Shown one piece after another: positions 26,740-36,415 of a stretch of 64,000 nt of DNA. Made by a program: the position numbers and the translations under genes. Numbering within the stretch: the stretch's first letter is position 1; the number at the start of each line of letters is the position of its first letter. This stretch comes from Flavobacteriales bacterium (GTDB taxonomy: Bacteria; Bacteroidota; Bacteroidia; JACJYZ01). The notes beneath the pieces were generated by a model. That model was not told the DNA's origin. It ran no database searches and worked only from the letters and a program-made list of their open reading frames with translations. The DNA lies in assembly GCA_020435415.1 (NCBI GenBank), contig JAGQZQ010000003.1, forward strand, positions 16,760-80,759, given 5' to 3'.

Positions 26740-27465
26740 ATGCTCGACCACATCAACCTGGACAATGTGTTGTTTTTGGATATTGAGACCGTTCCATGCT
26801 GGTACAATTATGAAGATTTGCCTGATGCATATCGCGCATTGTGGGAAAGAAAGGCATTGTCACTTGCCCGGGGGCAGGAGGTGGAACCTGAAGATGTGTA
26901 CGAACGCGCCGGAATCTATGCGGAATTCGGAAAAGTGATATGCATTTCGGTGGGTTTCGTTACCCCTGTCAATGGCCAGCCAGGGATCAAGATCAAATCA
27001 TTTGCAGGAGATGATGAACATGCGTTGCTGAATGATTTTGCCAACCTTCTGAACAGCCATTATAACAAACCGCAACACTTGCTTTGTGCACATAACGGCA
27101 AGGAATTCGATTTTCCTTACCTCGCCCGGCGCATGCTGATCCAAGGTATCCGGTTGCCCAGGATTCTCGACATCGCGGGAAAAAAACCCTGGGAAGTCAA
27201 TTTCCTTGATACCATGGAACTGTGGAAATTCGGAGATTACAAGAACTACACTTCCCTCAATACCCTTACCACGGTTTTCGGAATCCCGACCCCGAAGGAT
27301 GACATCACCGGAGCCGATGTGGCCCGTGTGTATTGGGAAGAAAAGGACCTTGAACGGATTGTTGTTTACTGTCAGAAAGATGTGGTTGCCATGGTACAAC
27401 TTCTGCTCAGGTTCAAGGGTATGCCTGTTATTTCCGAAGACAACGTACAATTCATTGGCTCCTAA
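26740..27465 (+). CDS. DnaQ-like 3'-5' exonuclease, RNase H fold
   Basis: The 241-residue protein shows the three exonuclease motifs of the DEDDy group: DIET at residues 10-13 (ExoI), HNGKEFDFPYL with Asp (ExoII) and YCQKD with Tyr and Asp (ExoIII). It should remove nucleotides from 3' ends in a metal-dependent way, on DNA or RNA. It is a free-standing domain without polymerase or helicase parts. Repair or RNA processing are both possible. Confidence 0.85.
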   Translation: MLDHINLDNVLFLDIETVPCWYNYEDLPDAYRALWERKALSLARGQEVEPEDVYERAGIYAEFGKVICISVGFVTPVNGQPGIKIKSFAGDDEHALLNDFANLLNSHYNKPQHLLCAHNGKEFDFPYLARRMLIQGIRLPRILDIAGKKPWEVNFLDTMELWKFGDYKNYTSLNTLTTVFGIPTPKDDITGADVARVYWEEKDLERIVVYCQKDVVAMVQLLLRFKGMPVISEDNVQFIGS

Positions 27466-27564
27466 CAAAACTTTGTGGTTGGTTTTTCGTAGACGTATGT
27501 CATTTCTTACCTTTAGAATGAACCATTTATTAATTACCAATCATTGAACCGGGGCGATACAGGA

Positions 27565-29361
27565 ATGCAAGGAAAGAAGCTGGTTGAGATCAGGGATCTG
27601 GTGACCGAGTTTCGTACCGAAGACGAGTACGTAAAGGCGGTCAATGAAATTTCATTCACCATCAACAGGGGTCAGACCGTGGGTGTGGTGGGTGAGTCCG
27701 GTTCCGGGAAGTCCGTTACCGCACTTTCGGTCATGCGTCTGGTTGCCAGTCCACCCGGCAAAATCTCCAAAGGTGAGATTCTATTCGACAGTCCCACCAT
27801 CGGTCCAGTGGATCTGTTAAAGCTTTCGGAGAAACAAATGCGAAGCCTGCGTGGCAATGAGATCGCCATGATCTTCCAGGAGCCGATGACCTCACTCAAC
27901 CCGGTGATCACCAATGGAAGTCAGGTGATGGAAGCCATCATGCTGCACCAGAATGTAGACAAGAAAGAAGCGAAGGAACGCACCATTGCCTTGTTTGAAG
28001 AGGTGCAACTTCCCAGGCCTGAAGTAATCTTCAAAAACTATCCACACCAGATATCAGGTGGACAAAAGCAACGGGTGATGATTGCCATGGCCATGTCGTG
28101 TAATCCGTCCGTACTGATTGCTGATGAACCCACCACCGCCCTGGATGTTACCGTACAAAAGACCATCCTGGATCTGATGAAGAAATTGCAGCAACAGCAT
28201 GACATGGGCATCCTGTTCATCACCCACGATCTTGGTGTGATTGCTGAACTGGCGGATCAGGTGGTGGTGATGTACAAGGGTAAGATCGTAGAGCAGGGAA
28301 CTGTCTGGGATATCTTCTCGAATCCACAACATCCATATACAAAAGGCTTGCTTGCCTGTCGCCCGCCGCTGGATAAAAAACTCCATTGGTTGCCAACGGT
28401 CTCCGATTTTATGAAGGTCGGGGGAGATGGTGTAATGACGGAAAGTACCAATACCGTTGAAGAAGTATTATCACGGTTTGAAGTTTCCAGGGATGAGCAA
28501 AGGCAGCGGGAACTCGGACTATACGGCAGGGATCCCTTGCTGAAAGTAAGAAACCTGAAAACATATTTTCCTGCCGGCAATGGTATGTTCGGCAAAGGGA
28601 AAGACTATACGCGGGCGGTAGACGACGTGACCTTCGATGTTTATCCCGGAGAAACACTTGGCCTTGTAGGCGAGTCGGGGTGTGGAAAAACCACGCTTGG
28701 CAGGACCATTCTCCGGCTCATTGATCCGACGGAAGGAGAGGTGTATTTTGATGAACGGCCCATCCATTCCATGACACAGGATGAGCTCCGCCCGATCCGC
28801 AAGGACATACAGATCATCTTTCAGGACCCGTATTCTTCTCTTAATCCGCGCATGACCATTGGTGAGGCCATCCTGGAGCCCATGCGTGTGCATAAGATCG
28901 GTGAGTCCGACAAGGAGAGAAAGGGGAAGGTGATTGAATTGCTGAAGCGTGTGAATCTGCAGGAAAGTCATTACCACAGGTATCCCCATGAGTTTTCCGG
29001 TGGCCAGCGACAACGTATCTGCATTGCCCGTGCGCTGGGTTTGAAGCCCAGATTTATCATCTGTGATGAGAGCGTTTCGGCGTTGGACGTTTCCGTGCAG
29101 GCGCAGGTGCTGAACCTGTTAATAGAGCTACGCGAGTCGTTCGGCTTTACGTATATTTTTATTTCCCATGACCTCTCGGTCGTAAAATTCATGTCTGACC
29201 GGATGATCGTCATGAACAACGGAAAGATCGAAGAGATGGGGCCTGCGGAAGAGATCTACCATCGCCCGCAATCAGACTATACCAAAAAACTTATCAATGC
29301 CATTCCCAAAGGTCGCCTGGAAGATATCCAGCAGGCGATGAAGGTGAAGGGACAGGGATAG
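27565..29361 (+). CDS. ABC transporter ATP-binding protein with two fused ATPase domains (oligopeptide/nickel type)
   Basis: The 598-residue protein carries two complete ABC ATPase domains of the DppD/DppF class. Domain 1 has [21 protein letters not shown] and DEPTTALD; domain 2 (from about 320) has [23 protein letters not shown] and DESVSALD. The C-terminal extensions after each ([33 protein letters not shown]) are those of dipeptide importers. The ATG at 27565 starts [12 protein letters not shown]; an in-frame TTG at 27544 would add seven residues. No permease or binding protein lies nearby. Confidence 0.92.
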   Translation: MQGKKLVEIRDLVTEFRTEDEYVKAVNEISFTINRGQTVGVVGESGSGKSVTALSVMRLVASPPGKISKGEILFDSPTIGPVDLLKLSEKQMRSLRGNEIAMIFQEPMTSLNPVITNGSQVMEAIMLHQNVDKKEAKERTIALFEEVQLPRPEVIFKNYPHQISGGQKQRVMIAMAMSCNPSVLIADEPTTALDVTVQKTILDLMKKLQQQHDMGILFITHDLGVIAELADQVVVMYKGKIVEQGTVWDIFSNPQHPYTKGLLACRPPLDKKLHWLPTVSDFMKVGGDGVMTESTNTVEEVLSRFEVSRDEQRQRELGLYGRDPLLKVRNLKTYFPAGNGMFGKGKDYTRAVDDVTFDVYPGETLGLVGESGCGKTTLGRTILRLIDPTEGEVYFDERPIHSMTQDELRPIRKDIQIIFQDPYSSLNPRMTIGEAILEPMRVHKIGESDKERKGKVIELLKRVNLQESHYHRYPHEFSGGQRQRICIARALGLKPRFIICDESVSALDVSVQAQVLNLLIELRESFGFTYIFISHDLSVVKFMSDRMIVMNNGKIEEMGPAEEIYHRPQSDYTKKLINAIPKGRLEDIQQAMKVKGQG

Positions 29362-29449
29362 ACGCGAATTTTAGTTCCGTTCCATGCCATTTTTCACGGG
29401 ATCGTATCTTTAGGCCTTCATTCCGTTTTACACGGACTTATCCGAAGGC

Positions 29450-30313
29450 ATGCACATCATCCGACTCTTACGCCCTCAACAATGGATCAAGAACCTGATC
29501 CTTTTCTTTCCGGTGTTCTTTGCCGGGAAGATCACGGATGTTGGGGCCATTCAATGGGTATTATTGGGCGTCCTGGCATTTTGCCTGGCGGCATCTGCAG
29601 TTTATATTCTTAACGACTGGATGGACCGCGAAGCGGATAAGCTTCATCCCGTGAAGCGTTTCCGGCCCATCGCATCAGGTCATGTGGCTGCCGGACAAGC
29701 TGTCGTCACGATGATACTTTTGGCTGGCTCTGCCCTAACCATCGCCTTTATGCTGGATCAGACTTTCCTGCTGATTCTTGCTGGTTACCTGTTACTCAAC
29801 ATCAGTTATACCATGGGCCTGAAACACGTGGCCGTATTGGATGTAAGCATTGTGGGGCTCGGCTTTCTCATTCGTATTCTGGCCGGGGGTGTACTGGCGG
29901 ACGTAGAGATCTCCAGGTGGATCGTGCTGGTATCATTTGTTCTGGCATTGTTCCTTGCCATTGCTAAAAGACGGGAGGATGTGTTGCTTCATCAGGAAAG
30001 CGGTGAGGTCACCAGGAAGTCCGTTACCGGTTACAACCTGCCCTATATTTCCGGCGCGATCATCCTGATGGCCGCTGTGGTGATCGTCGCATACATGATG
30101 TATACGGTATCACCGGAGGTGATCGCACGCACCCATTCTCCGCATCTTTATCTCACCACGATCCTGGTGATCATTGGCGTATTAAAATACCTCCAGTTGA
30201 CCCTGGTGGAAAACAAAAGTGGTGATCCAGTCAGACTGTTACTCGGTCAACCGTTCCTTTTGGTGCTGGTGGTGGCGTGGTTGGCAATCATGTATTTGAT
30301 GATCTACCTATGA
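29450..30313 (+). CDS. UbiA-family polyprenyl-phosphate 5-phosphoribosyltransferase (decaprenylphosphoryl-phosphoribose synthase-like)
   Basis: The 287-residue membrane protein has about eight helices. The first Asp-rich motif is NDWMDREAD (residues 55-63), followed by HPVKRFRPIASG, and the second region is YTMGLK with the Asp in VLDVS (121-132). This combination, with the N-terminal LLRPQQWIKNLILFFPVFFAG, is that of enzymes that move 5-phosphoribose from PRPP to a polyprenyl phosphate (Rv3806c type), rather than ubiquinone or haem O prenyltransferases. It is the first gene of the operon. The ATGA at 30310-30313 couples it to the DprE-like gene, the next two enzymes of the same pathway. Confidence 0.87.
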   Translation: MHIIRLLRPQQWIKNLILFFPVFFAGKITDVGAIQWVLLGVLAFCLAASAVYILNDWMDREADKLHPVKRFRPIASGHVAAGQAVVTMILLAGSALTIAFMLDQTFLLILAGYLLLNISYTMGLKHVAVLDVSIVGLGFLIRILAGGVLADVEISRWIVLVSFVLALFLAIAKRREDVLLHQESGEVTRKSVTGYNLPYISGAIILMAAVVIVAYMMYTVSPEVIARTHSPHLYLTTILVIIGVLKYLQLTLVENKSGDPVRLLLGQPFLLVLVVAWLAIMYLMIYL

Positions 30314-32397
30314 ACACGGCAACCAACTGGGGAAACTACCCGGTGGTCCGGGCCGATTGGTATGAAGGAAATCAACCGGATAAAATAAAGGACTGGCTTT
30401 TTGCCGAAGACGATCCGGTGATCCCACGCGGACTGGGCAGGTGTTACGGAGATTCATCGCTGGGTGAACGCATCTGGTCTTCCAACGCACTGGATCGTAT
30501 TCTTGCCTTTGATCCGGTAACCGGCATGGTGCGGTGTGAAGGAGGGGTCAGTCTGGACAAGATCATCACCACCTGCCTTTCTGCGGGGTGGTTTATTCCG
30601 GTCACACCGGGTACGAGGTATGTGACCATCGGCGGTGGCATTGCCTCTGATATCCATGGCAAGAACCACCATTCGGAAGGTACATTTTCCAGGCACGTAT
30701 TATCACTGACGTTGCTGGCTCCCGATGGTCGCATCGTGACGTGCAGCCCTTCCGAACAGCCGGAACTTTTTCACGCAACAAGTGGCGGCATGGGGCTCAC
30801 GGGCATCATCCTGCAAGCCACCATGCAGCTTAAAAAGGTGGAAAGCGCATGGATCAAACAGGTGAATAAAAAGGCAGCCAACCTGGAAGAGGTGATGGCT
30901 TTGTTTGACACGCACATTGCTTCGACCTATTCAGTGGCCTGGATTGATACCCTGGCCAGCGGAAAGAACCTCGGGCGCAGCATCCTGATGCTGGGTGAAC
31001 ATGCACTTGCATCCGAGGTTACCGGCAATCCCTTTGAAATACCGGCAAAACGCAAGATCACCATTCCTCCTTTCTTTCCTTCCTTTCTTTTGAATCGTTT
31101 GTCCGTTACGGCCTTTAACAAATGGTTCTATTTCAGGAATGCGAATCGCGGTGAGTTCCTGACAGACTACGATGAATATTTTTATCCTTTGGATAGCCTG
31201 CTGCACTGGAACAGGATATACGGCAAGAAAGGGTTTACACAATATCAATTGGTGGTCCCGATCGAGTCGGGTAAAGAAGCGCTTACAAAAATTCTTGACG
31301 AATGCAGATCAGCCGGCTATGCCTCCTTCCTTTCTGTCCTCAAGTTATTCGGAGATCAGGCACCGGGTATGATATCCTTCCCGAAAAAAGGCTATACCCT
31401 CACCCTTGATTTTCCGCTGAACAAAGGACTGTTGCCATTTCTCGAACGCCTGGATGCCATCGTGAAGGATTACAACGGACGGTTGTACCTTGCTAAAGAT
31501 GTCAGGATGTCTGAACAAATGTTCTTTGATACCTATCCCGGTGCGGAGGATTACAGGAACTTTCTGAAGCAATGGGATCCGGACGGTCGTTTTGCTTCCC
31601 TGCAGTCCCGGCGGATCGGATTGAGTAAAATACAAACCACAAATCACAATGGTTCATCCATGGAAAAGAATACAAAGTCGGTATTGGTGATAGGTGCTTC
31701 TTCCGGCCTGGGAAGGGCATTGGCCAAAAAGTATGCACAGGAAAAGTGGGAGGTGACCCTGGCATCGAGAGATGTTGCCGCACTGAATTTGCTGGCTGGT
31801 GAGATCGAAAAGGAATCGGGAAAACGTCCGGCAGTGGAAGCCATGGATGTTGCCGCTATGGAGACACACCGCAGTATGGCGTCAAGGCTTGCACCGGATA
31901 CCGTTATCTGCTGTGCGGGATATCTCGGAAACCAGGAGAATGCAATGGAGGATCCGGAAGAGTTCAGGAAACTGATGGACACGAATTTTTATGGGCCAGC
32001 CTCTCTTTTCAATGAATGGGCGCGGGTTTTTGCGCGAAGAAAAAGCGGCTGTCTGATAGGCGTGAGTTCCGTTGCGGGTGACCGTGGACGGCAAAGCAAC
32101 TATGCTTACGGAAGTGCAAAAGCAGGCTTCACCGCATATCTGTCGGGTCTGCGAAACCGCCTTCAACCCGACAATGTGCATGTGATGACGGTCATTCCAG
32201 GCTTCATGAGAACCGCCATGACCGAGGGCCTGCCACTCCCGGCACCACTGACCGCATCTCCGGAACAGGCGGCTAATGACATCTACAAAGCCCACATGCG
32301 CAGGAAAAATGTGGTCTACACTTTATGGATGTGGAAGTACCTGATGATGATCATCAAAATGATCCCGGAACCCGTCTTCAAGAAACTAAAGCTCTGA
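30310..32397 (+). CDS. Fused DprE1-like FAD oxidase and DprE2-like short-chain reductase
   Basis: One 695-residue frame covers two enzymes that are normally separate. Residues 1 to about 438 are a VAO-type FAD enzyme: PRGLGRCYGD (39-48), then PGTRYVTIGGGIASDIHGKN (100-119) with HHSEGTFSRHV, the DprE1 hallmark. Residues from about 455 are an SDR with GASSGLG (462-468), CAGYLGN, SSVAG and the catalytic Y600 and K604 in YGSAK, ending VPGFMRTAMT-like and PAPLTASPE, as in DprE2. In mycobacteria the pair epimerises decaprenylphosphoryl-ribose at C2 to the arabinose form. The linker has an internal in-frame ATG at 31660. The start at 30310 overlaps the UbiA stop (ATGA); the frame also extends to 30277. 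Substrate here is inference. Confidence 0.88.
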   Translation: MNTATNWGNYPVVRADWYEGNQPDKIKDWLFAEDDPVIPRGLGRCYGDSSLGERIWSSNALDRILAFDPVTGMVRCEGGVSLDKIITTCLSAGWFIPVTPGTRYVTIGGGIASDIHGKNHHSEGTFSRHVLSLTLLAPDGRIVTCSPSEQPELFHATSGGMGLTGIILQATMQLKKVESAWIKQVNKKAANLEEVMALFDTHIASTYSVAWIDTLASGKNLGRSILMLGEHALASEVTGNPFEIPAKRKITIPPFFPSFLLNRLSVTAFNKWFYFRNANRGEFLTDYDEYFYPLDSLLHWNRIYGKKGFTQYQLVVPIESGKEALTKILDECRSAGYASFLSVLKLFGDQAPGMISFPKKGYTLTLDFPLNKGLLPFLERLDAIVKDYNGRLYLAKDVRMSEQMFFDTYPGAEDYRNFLKQWDPDGRFASLQSRRIGLSKIQTTNHNGSSMEKNTKSVLVIGASSGLGRALAKKYAQEKWEVTLASRDVAALNLLAGEIEKESGKRPAVEAMDVAAMETHRSMASRLAPDTVICCAGYLGNQENAMEDPEEFRKLMDTNFYGPASLFNEWARVFARRKSGCLIGVSSVAGDRGRQSNYAYGSAKAGFTAYLSGLRNRLQPDNVHVMTVIPGFMRTAMTEGLPLPAPLTASPEQAANDIYKAHMRRKNVVYTLWMWKYLMMIIKMIPEPVFKKLKL

Positions 32398-32984
32398 TGC
32401 CACGTACCCTGGCTCTTTTTGATCTGGACGGGACCCTCACCGAGAAGGACACACTCCTGGAGTTTATCCGGTATGTTCACGGTGAAGGTGGATTCCTATC
32501 CGGTATGGCGCGTAATCTCCCGTGGTTGGCGGCCTACAAGTTGCATTTGATCCCGAACTGGAAGGCGAAAGAAAAAGTGTTGAAGCATTTCTTTGGCGGA
32601 ATGTCAGCGGAGGAATTTAAAGAAAAGGCGTCCGCATTCGGCATGACCGTCCTCCCCGAACTGATCAGAAAAGACACCTTGGAAAAGCTCAGACAACATG
32701 AACGGGATGGTGCCGTTATCGCTGTGGTGACCGCTTCAGTTGAAGCATGGGTGAAGCCCTGGACAGAAACCATGAAAATACATTGTATTGCCAGTGACCT
32801 TGAAGTGGTCAGTGGCGCGATCACCGGCAGGATCATTCCTGCAAACTGCTACGGGCCGGAAAAGGAGCGCAGGGTACGTGCCCATTTTAATCTTAATGAA
32901 TTTGAACGCATATTTGCCTACGGCAACAGCCGGGGGGATCGGGAATTACTGGCCATGGCAAATGAGGGCTTCCACATAAGATAA
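32397..32984 (+). CDS. HAD-IB phosphatase, SerB-like
   Basis: From the ATG at 32397 the protein has 195 residues with HAD motif I FDLDGTLTEKD (nucleophile D9 and acid D11), motif II in VVTAS, a Lys in the GPEKERRV segment and motif IV GNSRGDRELL. It belongs to the HAD-IB group of small phosphomonoesterases. Its TGATG overlap with the DprE1-DprE2 gene (stop 32395-32397) suggests a pathway role: removing the 5-phosphate of polyprenyl-phosphoryl-phosphoribose before the oxidation, a step done by an unrelated phosphatase in mycobacteria. That step assignment is inference. Confidence 0.8.
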   Translation: MPRTLALFDLDGTLTEKDTLLEFIRYVHGEGGFLSGMARNLPWLAAYKLHLIPNWKAKEKVLKHFFGGMSAEEFKEKASAFGMTVLPELIRKDTLEKLRQHERDGAVIAVVTASVEAWVKPWTETMKIHCIASDLEVVSGAITGRIIPANCYGPEKERRVRAHFNLNEFERIFAYGNSRGDRELLAMANEGFHIR

Positions 32985-33028
32985 ACACTTTGTAGTTTTT
33001 GTCTATCAAAAATAAATCAGAAGAATGG

Positions 33029-34960
33029 ATGCAGCGTATCTCGGATTGGACCGGGAATAACGCTACCTATATCTGTTGGTTTTTCATCATCCTGAGTTTT
33101 TGTCTGCGTATGCTGCACGTGGGTGATGAGAGCCTGCACCTGGATGAAGCTGTCAGCGTTTATCACTCCCAACAGTCTCCTGCGGTTTTTATGGATATCC
33201 TCAAGGATGATCCCAATCCGCCGCTATTCAATCTTCTGATCGCCGGGTGGGTGCGTCTTTTCGGTGTTTCCCTGGTATCAGCACGCATCATGTGCACTGT
33301 CCTGAATGCCCTTACCATCGGTGTGTTCTTTCTTTTTCTGAGGAAAAATGCAGGTGGGATATCTGCAATACTGGGCGCCTCCCTGCTGACTTTCTCAAAT
33401 CTTCAGCTGGCATTTTCCCACGACGCGAGAAGTTTTACACTTGTAGGATTTCTGGCGGTGATCTCCATGTACCTGTTCATGGAATTGTTTTTCCGCCGAA
33501 CCTTAAGAAAAACGATCCTGTTTGCGGTGGTCAACAGTTTATTGATGTACACGCATTATGCTTCAGTGTTCCTTTTCGTCGGTCAGTTCATGACCGTGTT
33601 GTTATGTGTGCGGGATAAAAAGACATGGTATTATTACCTGGGAAGTCAGTTAGGATCGGTCTTGTTATTTGCACCCTGGCTCAAGTTTGTAATCGGGGTT
33701 TCCGGACGTGAACCGTCATGGATTCCTGTACCCCGGTTGTTAGACATACGCTACATCTACCAGGACTTTCTGAATGGATACGATTCGTTAAGGGTCATCA
33801 TATTGATTACGCTTCTGGCAGGCATTTTCTTCATCAGGAGTAAGTGGAGGTCCGGCACCATGGATAAGGATCGTGTGCTGGTCATATTAATGCTCGGATG
33901 TGGATACATATCGGTTATCGCAGCATTTGCCTTCTCCCAGGTTAAGTCTTTGTTTTTGCCCAAATACCTGATGTACACGGTCATCGGTCAGGTAGGACTG
34001 TTGGCTGTATTGCTGGGTAGAACGACCTCCATACCAACAGCAGCGAGGATGGCAGGTGCAGCTGCGGTGTTGTGGTTTTACATCAGTGCATTTAACGTAC
34101 ACCCGACGAAAGGGGAAGACTGGAAACATGCGACGTCATTCATCAAAAGCACCATCAAACCCGGAGATGCCATACTGGTGGCACCCTGGTGTACCTATCT
34201 GCCGTTCACCTACTATTATGATCCGGAGGCTTTCAGCGAAGACGAGCATACCATTCCGCTCATGAATGAACGTGATGTGTTTTTCATCAGCGCATTGAAC
34301 GTTGAGCGCGATACGTTTGTCAGACCTTATCAAAGGGTGTTTTATGTGGAAGCGCATCAGGCCGATCTTGGTGGCGTTGGTGAAAACATTTCTGGCGAAC
34401 TCAAGCGAACCATGACGCCGATTATCGAGCGGTTGTTTCCAAGCATTAAAGTGAGGCTGTATGAAAACCGGACCGAACCGGATTCGATGGCCTGGGAGTT
34501 GCTTGCGAAGGAGGTCCACAACCTGGAAGTGCCGCTTGGTGAGACGCATTGGAATAACGAAAACACCATCACAGATGAAGTGGCCTTTGAAGGGAGTCGT
34601 TCCTCCAGGGCATACAGCGACATGCCTTATGGCATCTGTTATACGGACAAGTTCGACAGGATATATACCGGCAAGGGTATGGTAAGGGTCGTGCTCGATC
34701 TCCAAAGCATGAGCAGGCATCCCGTGAATACGGGCATTGCAGTGCAGGTGATTGATCAGTCCGGAAATAAGGTAAGAGAAGAATACTTTAACACCGATCA
34801 TCTTCCGGGTCAGGAAAATAAATGGCTGCCCGGTCACTTCAATTTTGCACTTTTGCCTTCCGAGATTCGTGGGTCGGAATTGAAGATATTTGTCTACAAT
34901 CCTCAGGAAGAACCGGTTTATGTTGATAACTTTGAGGTGAAAATCTATGGAGAAAAGTAA
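33029..34960 (+). CDS. GT-C superfamily membrane glycosyltransferase (GT39/ArnT-like)
   Basis: The protein (643 residues from the ATG at 33029; a TTG at 32999 would add ten) has a first membrane helix, then GDESLHLDEAVSVY with the acidic catalytic-type residues of the first periplasmic loop, PNPPLFNLLIAGWVRLFG, and about ten further helices to residue 350. A soluble periplasmic domain of about 280 residues follows, with a beta-sandwich-like end (GMVRVVLDLQ and VYNPQEEPVYVDNF). GT-C enzymes use lipid-phosphate sugars as donors, which fits a pathway making a polyprenyl-phosphate pentose. It overlaps the next gene by 14 nt. The acceptor is unknown. Confidence 0.85.
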   Translation: MQRISDWTGNNATYICWFFIILSFCLRMLHVGDESLHLDEAVSVYHSQQSPAVFMDILKDDPNPPLFNLLIAGWVRLFGVSLVSARIMCTVLNALTIGVFFLFLRKNAGGISAILGASLLTFSNLQLAFSHDARSFTLVGFLAVISMYLFMELFFRRTLRKTILFAVVNSLLMYTHYASVFLFVGQFMTVLLCVRDKKTWYYYLGSQLGSVLLFAPWLKFVIGVSGREPSWIPVPRLLDIRYIYQDFLNGYDSLRVIILITLLAGIFFIRSKWRSGTMDKDRVLVILMLGCGYISVIAAFAFSQVKSLFLPKYLMYTVIGQVGLLAVLLGRTTSIPTAARMAGAAAVLWFYISAFNVHPTKGEDWKHATSFIKSTIKPGDAILVAPWCTYLPFTYYYDPEAFSEDEHTIPLMNERDVFFISALNVERDTFVRPYQRVFYVEAHQADLGGVGENISGELKRTMTPIIERLFPSIKVRLYENRTEPDSMAWELLAKEVHNLEVPLGETHWNNENTITDEVAFEGSRSSRAYSDMPYGICYTDKFDRIYTGKGMVRVVLDLQSMSRHPVNTGIAVQVIDQSGNKVREEYFNTDHLPGQENKWLPGHFNFALLPSEIRGSELKIFVYNPQEEPVYVDNFEVKIYGEK

Positions 34961-36392
34961 CGGACAAGAATACAACTGCTGCATCATCGGTGCAGGACCT
35001 GCGGGCCTGGGTACGGCCTGGGAGCTGGTTAAGAACGGCGAAACAAATCTGATCATCATCGACAGGAATGAGGTGGTGGGCGGACTGGCAAGAACGGAAA
35101 TACGGGATGGCGCCAGATTTGATGTGGGACCGCACCGGTTCTTTACCAAGAATGAGGAAGTGAATGCATTGTGGAAGGAAGTGCTCGGGAGCGACTTTAT
35201 CCCTGTAGACAGGCTTACCAGGATATATTACAAAGGCAAGTTTTTCAATTATCCCATCAAGGCACAGGACGTATTGTTGAAGTTGGGCCCACTAGAGTCG
35301 TTTCAGGCCATGGTCTCCTACGGCCTGGCACGTATCAAACCAAAAAAGAAAGCGAACACTTTTGAAGAGTGGATCTCACAAATGTTTGGTACCAAGCTCT
35401 ACAAAACATTTTTTAAAACTTACACCGAGAAGGTGTGGGGGATTCCTTGCAGTGAGATCGGAGCGGAGTGGGCGGCACAACGCATCAAAGGGTTGAATTT
35501 CGTGCAGGTGGTAAAAAATGCCCTGGCCGGCAGCGGTAAAGGAAAGCCTAAAACACTCGTGGATCAGTTCGACTATCCCGTAGAAGGAGCGGGCCAGATG
35601 TACGAGAAGATGGCGGAGCGCGTCGTGGAAAAAGGAGGAAAGATCCTGATGAATACGACCGTGAAGAAATTTGTGATGGAGAACGGTGCCCTGACAGGCG
35701 TGGTCGTTACAGACCAAAGCGGACAGGAAGCCACCATCAAAGCCAGACATTTCTTCAACAGCGCACCCATCACCCACTTCTTTCACTTGTTGAATCCGGC
35801 ACCTCCTGCGGAACTGAATGATGCCGCCAATGCGCTCTACTACCGGGAACACATCACCGTTAATTTTCTCATCACCGGAGAGAATCTCTTTCCGGATCAG
35901 TGGATTTACGTCCATGCACCCGAGGTAAAAGCCGCACGCATTGCGAACTACAACAATTTTTCCGACAGGATGACATCCAAACGATCGGAGACGGCCGTTA
36001 GCGTCGAGTACTTCGTGTTCAAGTCTGACGATCTATGGAAGATGTCCGATGAGGCGTTGGTGAAACTGGCCGGCAGGGAAATGGAGATGATCGGGCTGTG
36101 CAAGGAGAAGGATATCATCAACGGCTGGGTGGTTCGTGAGACGGAAAGTTATCCTACCTACTACCTGGGCTACGAGGAACCTTACAATGCACTTCGGGAT
36201 TACCTGGACGCCATTCATAACTTGAGCCCAATCGGACGCGGAGGTCTGTACAAATACAACAACCAGGATCATTCTACCTATAGCGGACTCCTTGCTGCAC
36301 GCAATTACCTCAAGCTTCCGGGAAGTCCGTATAACCTCTGGAACATCAATATAGATGCAGAGTATCACGAGAGCGCCGAACGCAGCGTATAA
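34947..36392 (+). CDS. FAD-dependent oxidoreductase of the UDP-galactopyranose mutase-like group
   Basis: The 481-residue protein begins with a dinucleotide fold, CCIIGAGPAGLGTAWELV, and an E/D-ending second strand (IIDRNEVVGGLARTE). It then has DVGPHRFF, FFNYPIKAQDVL and TEKVWGIPCSEI, a pattern shared with UDP-galactopyranose mutase and with the related amine-oxidase-like flavoproteins in glycan clusters. It may remodel a furanose sugar or desaturate a lipid or sugar; the family is too broad to choose. It is in the middle of the glycolipid operon, overlapping the GT-C gene and 23 bp before the methyltransferase. Confidence 0.82.
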   Translation: MEKSNGQEYNCCIIGAGPAGLGTAWELVKNGETNLIIIDRNEVVGGLARTEIRDGARFDVGPHRFFTKNEEVNALWKEVLGSDFIPVDRLTRIYYKGKFFNYPIKAQDVLLKLGPLESFQAMVSYGLARIKPKKKANTFEEWISQMFGTKLYKTFFKTYTEKVWGIPCSEIGAEWAAQRIKGLNFVQVVKNALAGSGKGKPKTLVDQFDYPVEGAGQMYEKMAERVVEKGGKILMNTTVKKFVMENGALTGVVVTDQSGQEATIKARHFFNSAPITHFFHLLNPAPPAELNDAANALYYREHITVNFLITGENLFPDQWIYVHAPEVKAARIANYNNFSDRMTSKRSETAVSVEYFVFKSDDLWKMSDEALVKLAGREMEMIGLCKEKDIINGWVVRETESYPTYYLGYEEPYNALRDYLDAIHNLSPIGRGGLYKYNNQDHSTYSGLLAARNYLKLPGSPYNLWNINIDAEYHESAERSV

Positions 36393-36415
36393 TGCTTTAA
36401 GCAAGTCTGAATGCC

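Noticed and set aside
34136..35149. 337-codon minus-strand frame over the GT-C and flavoprotein genes
   Set aside because: It crosses the junction of two clear + strand genes and its product shows no motif.
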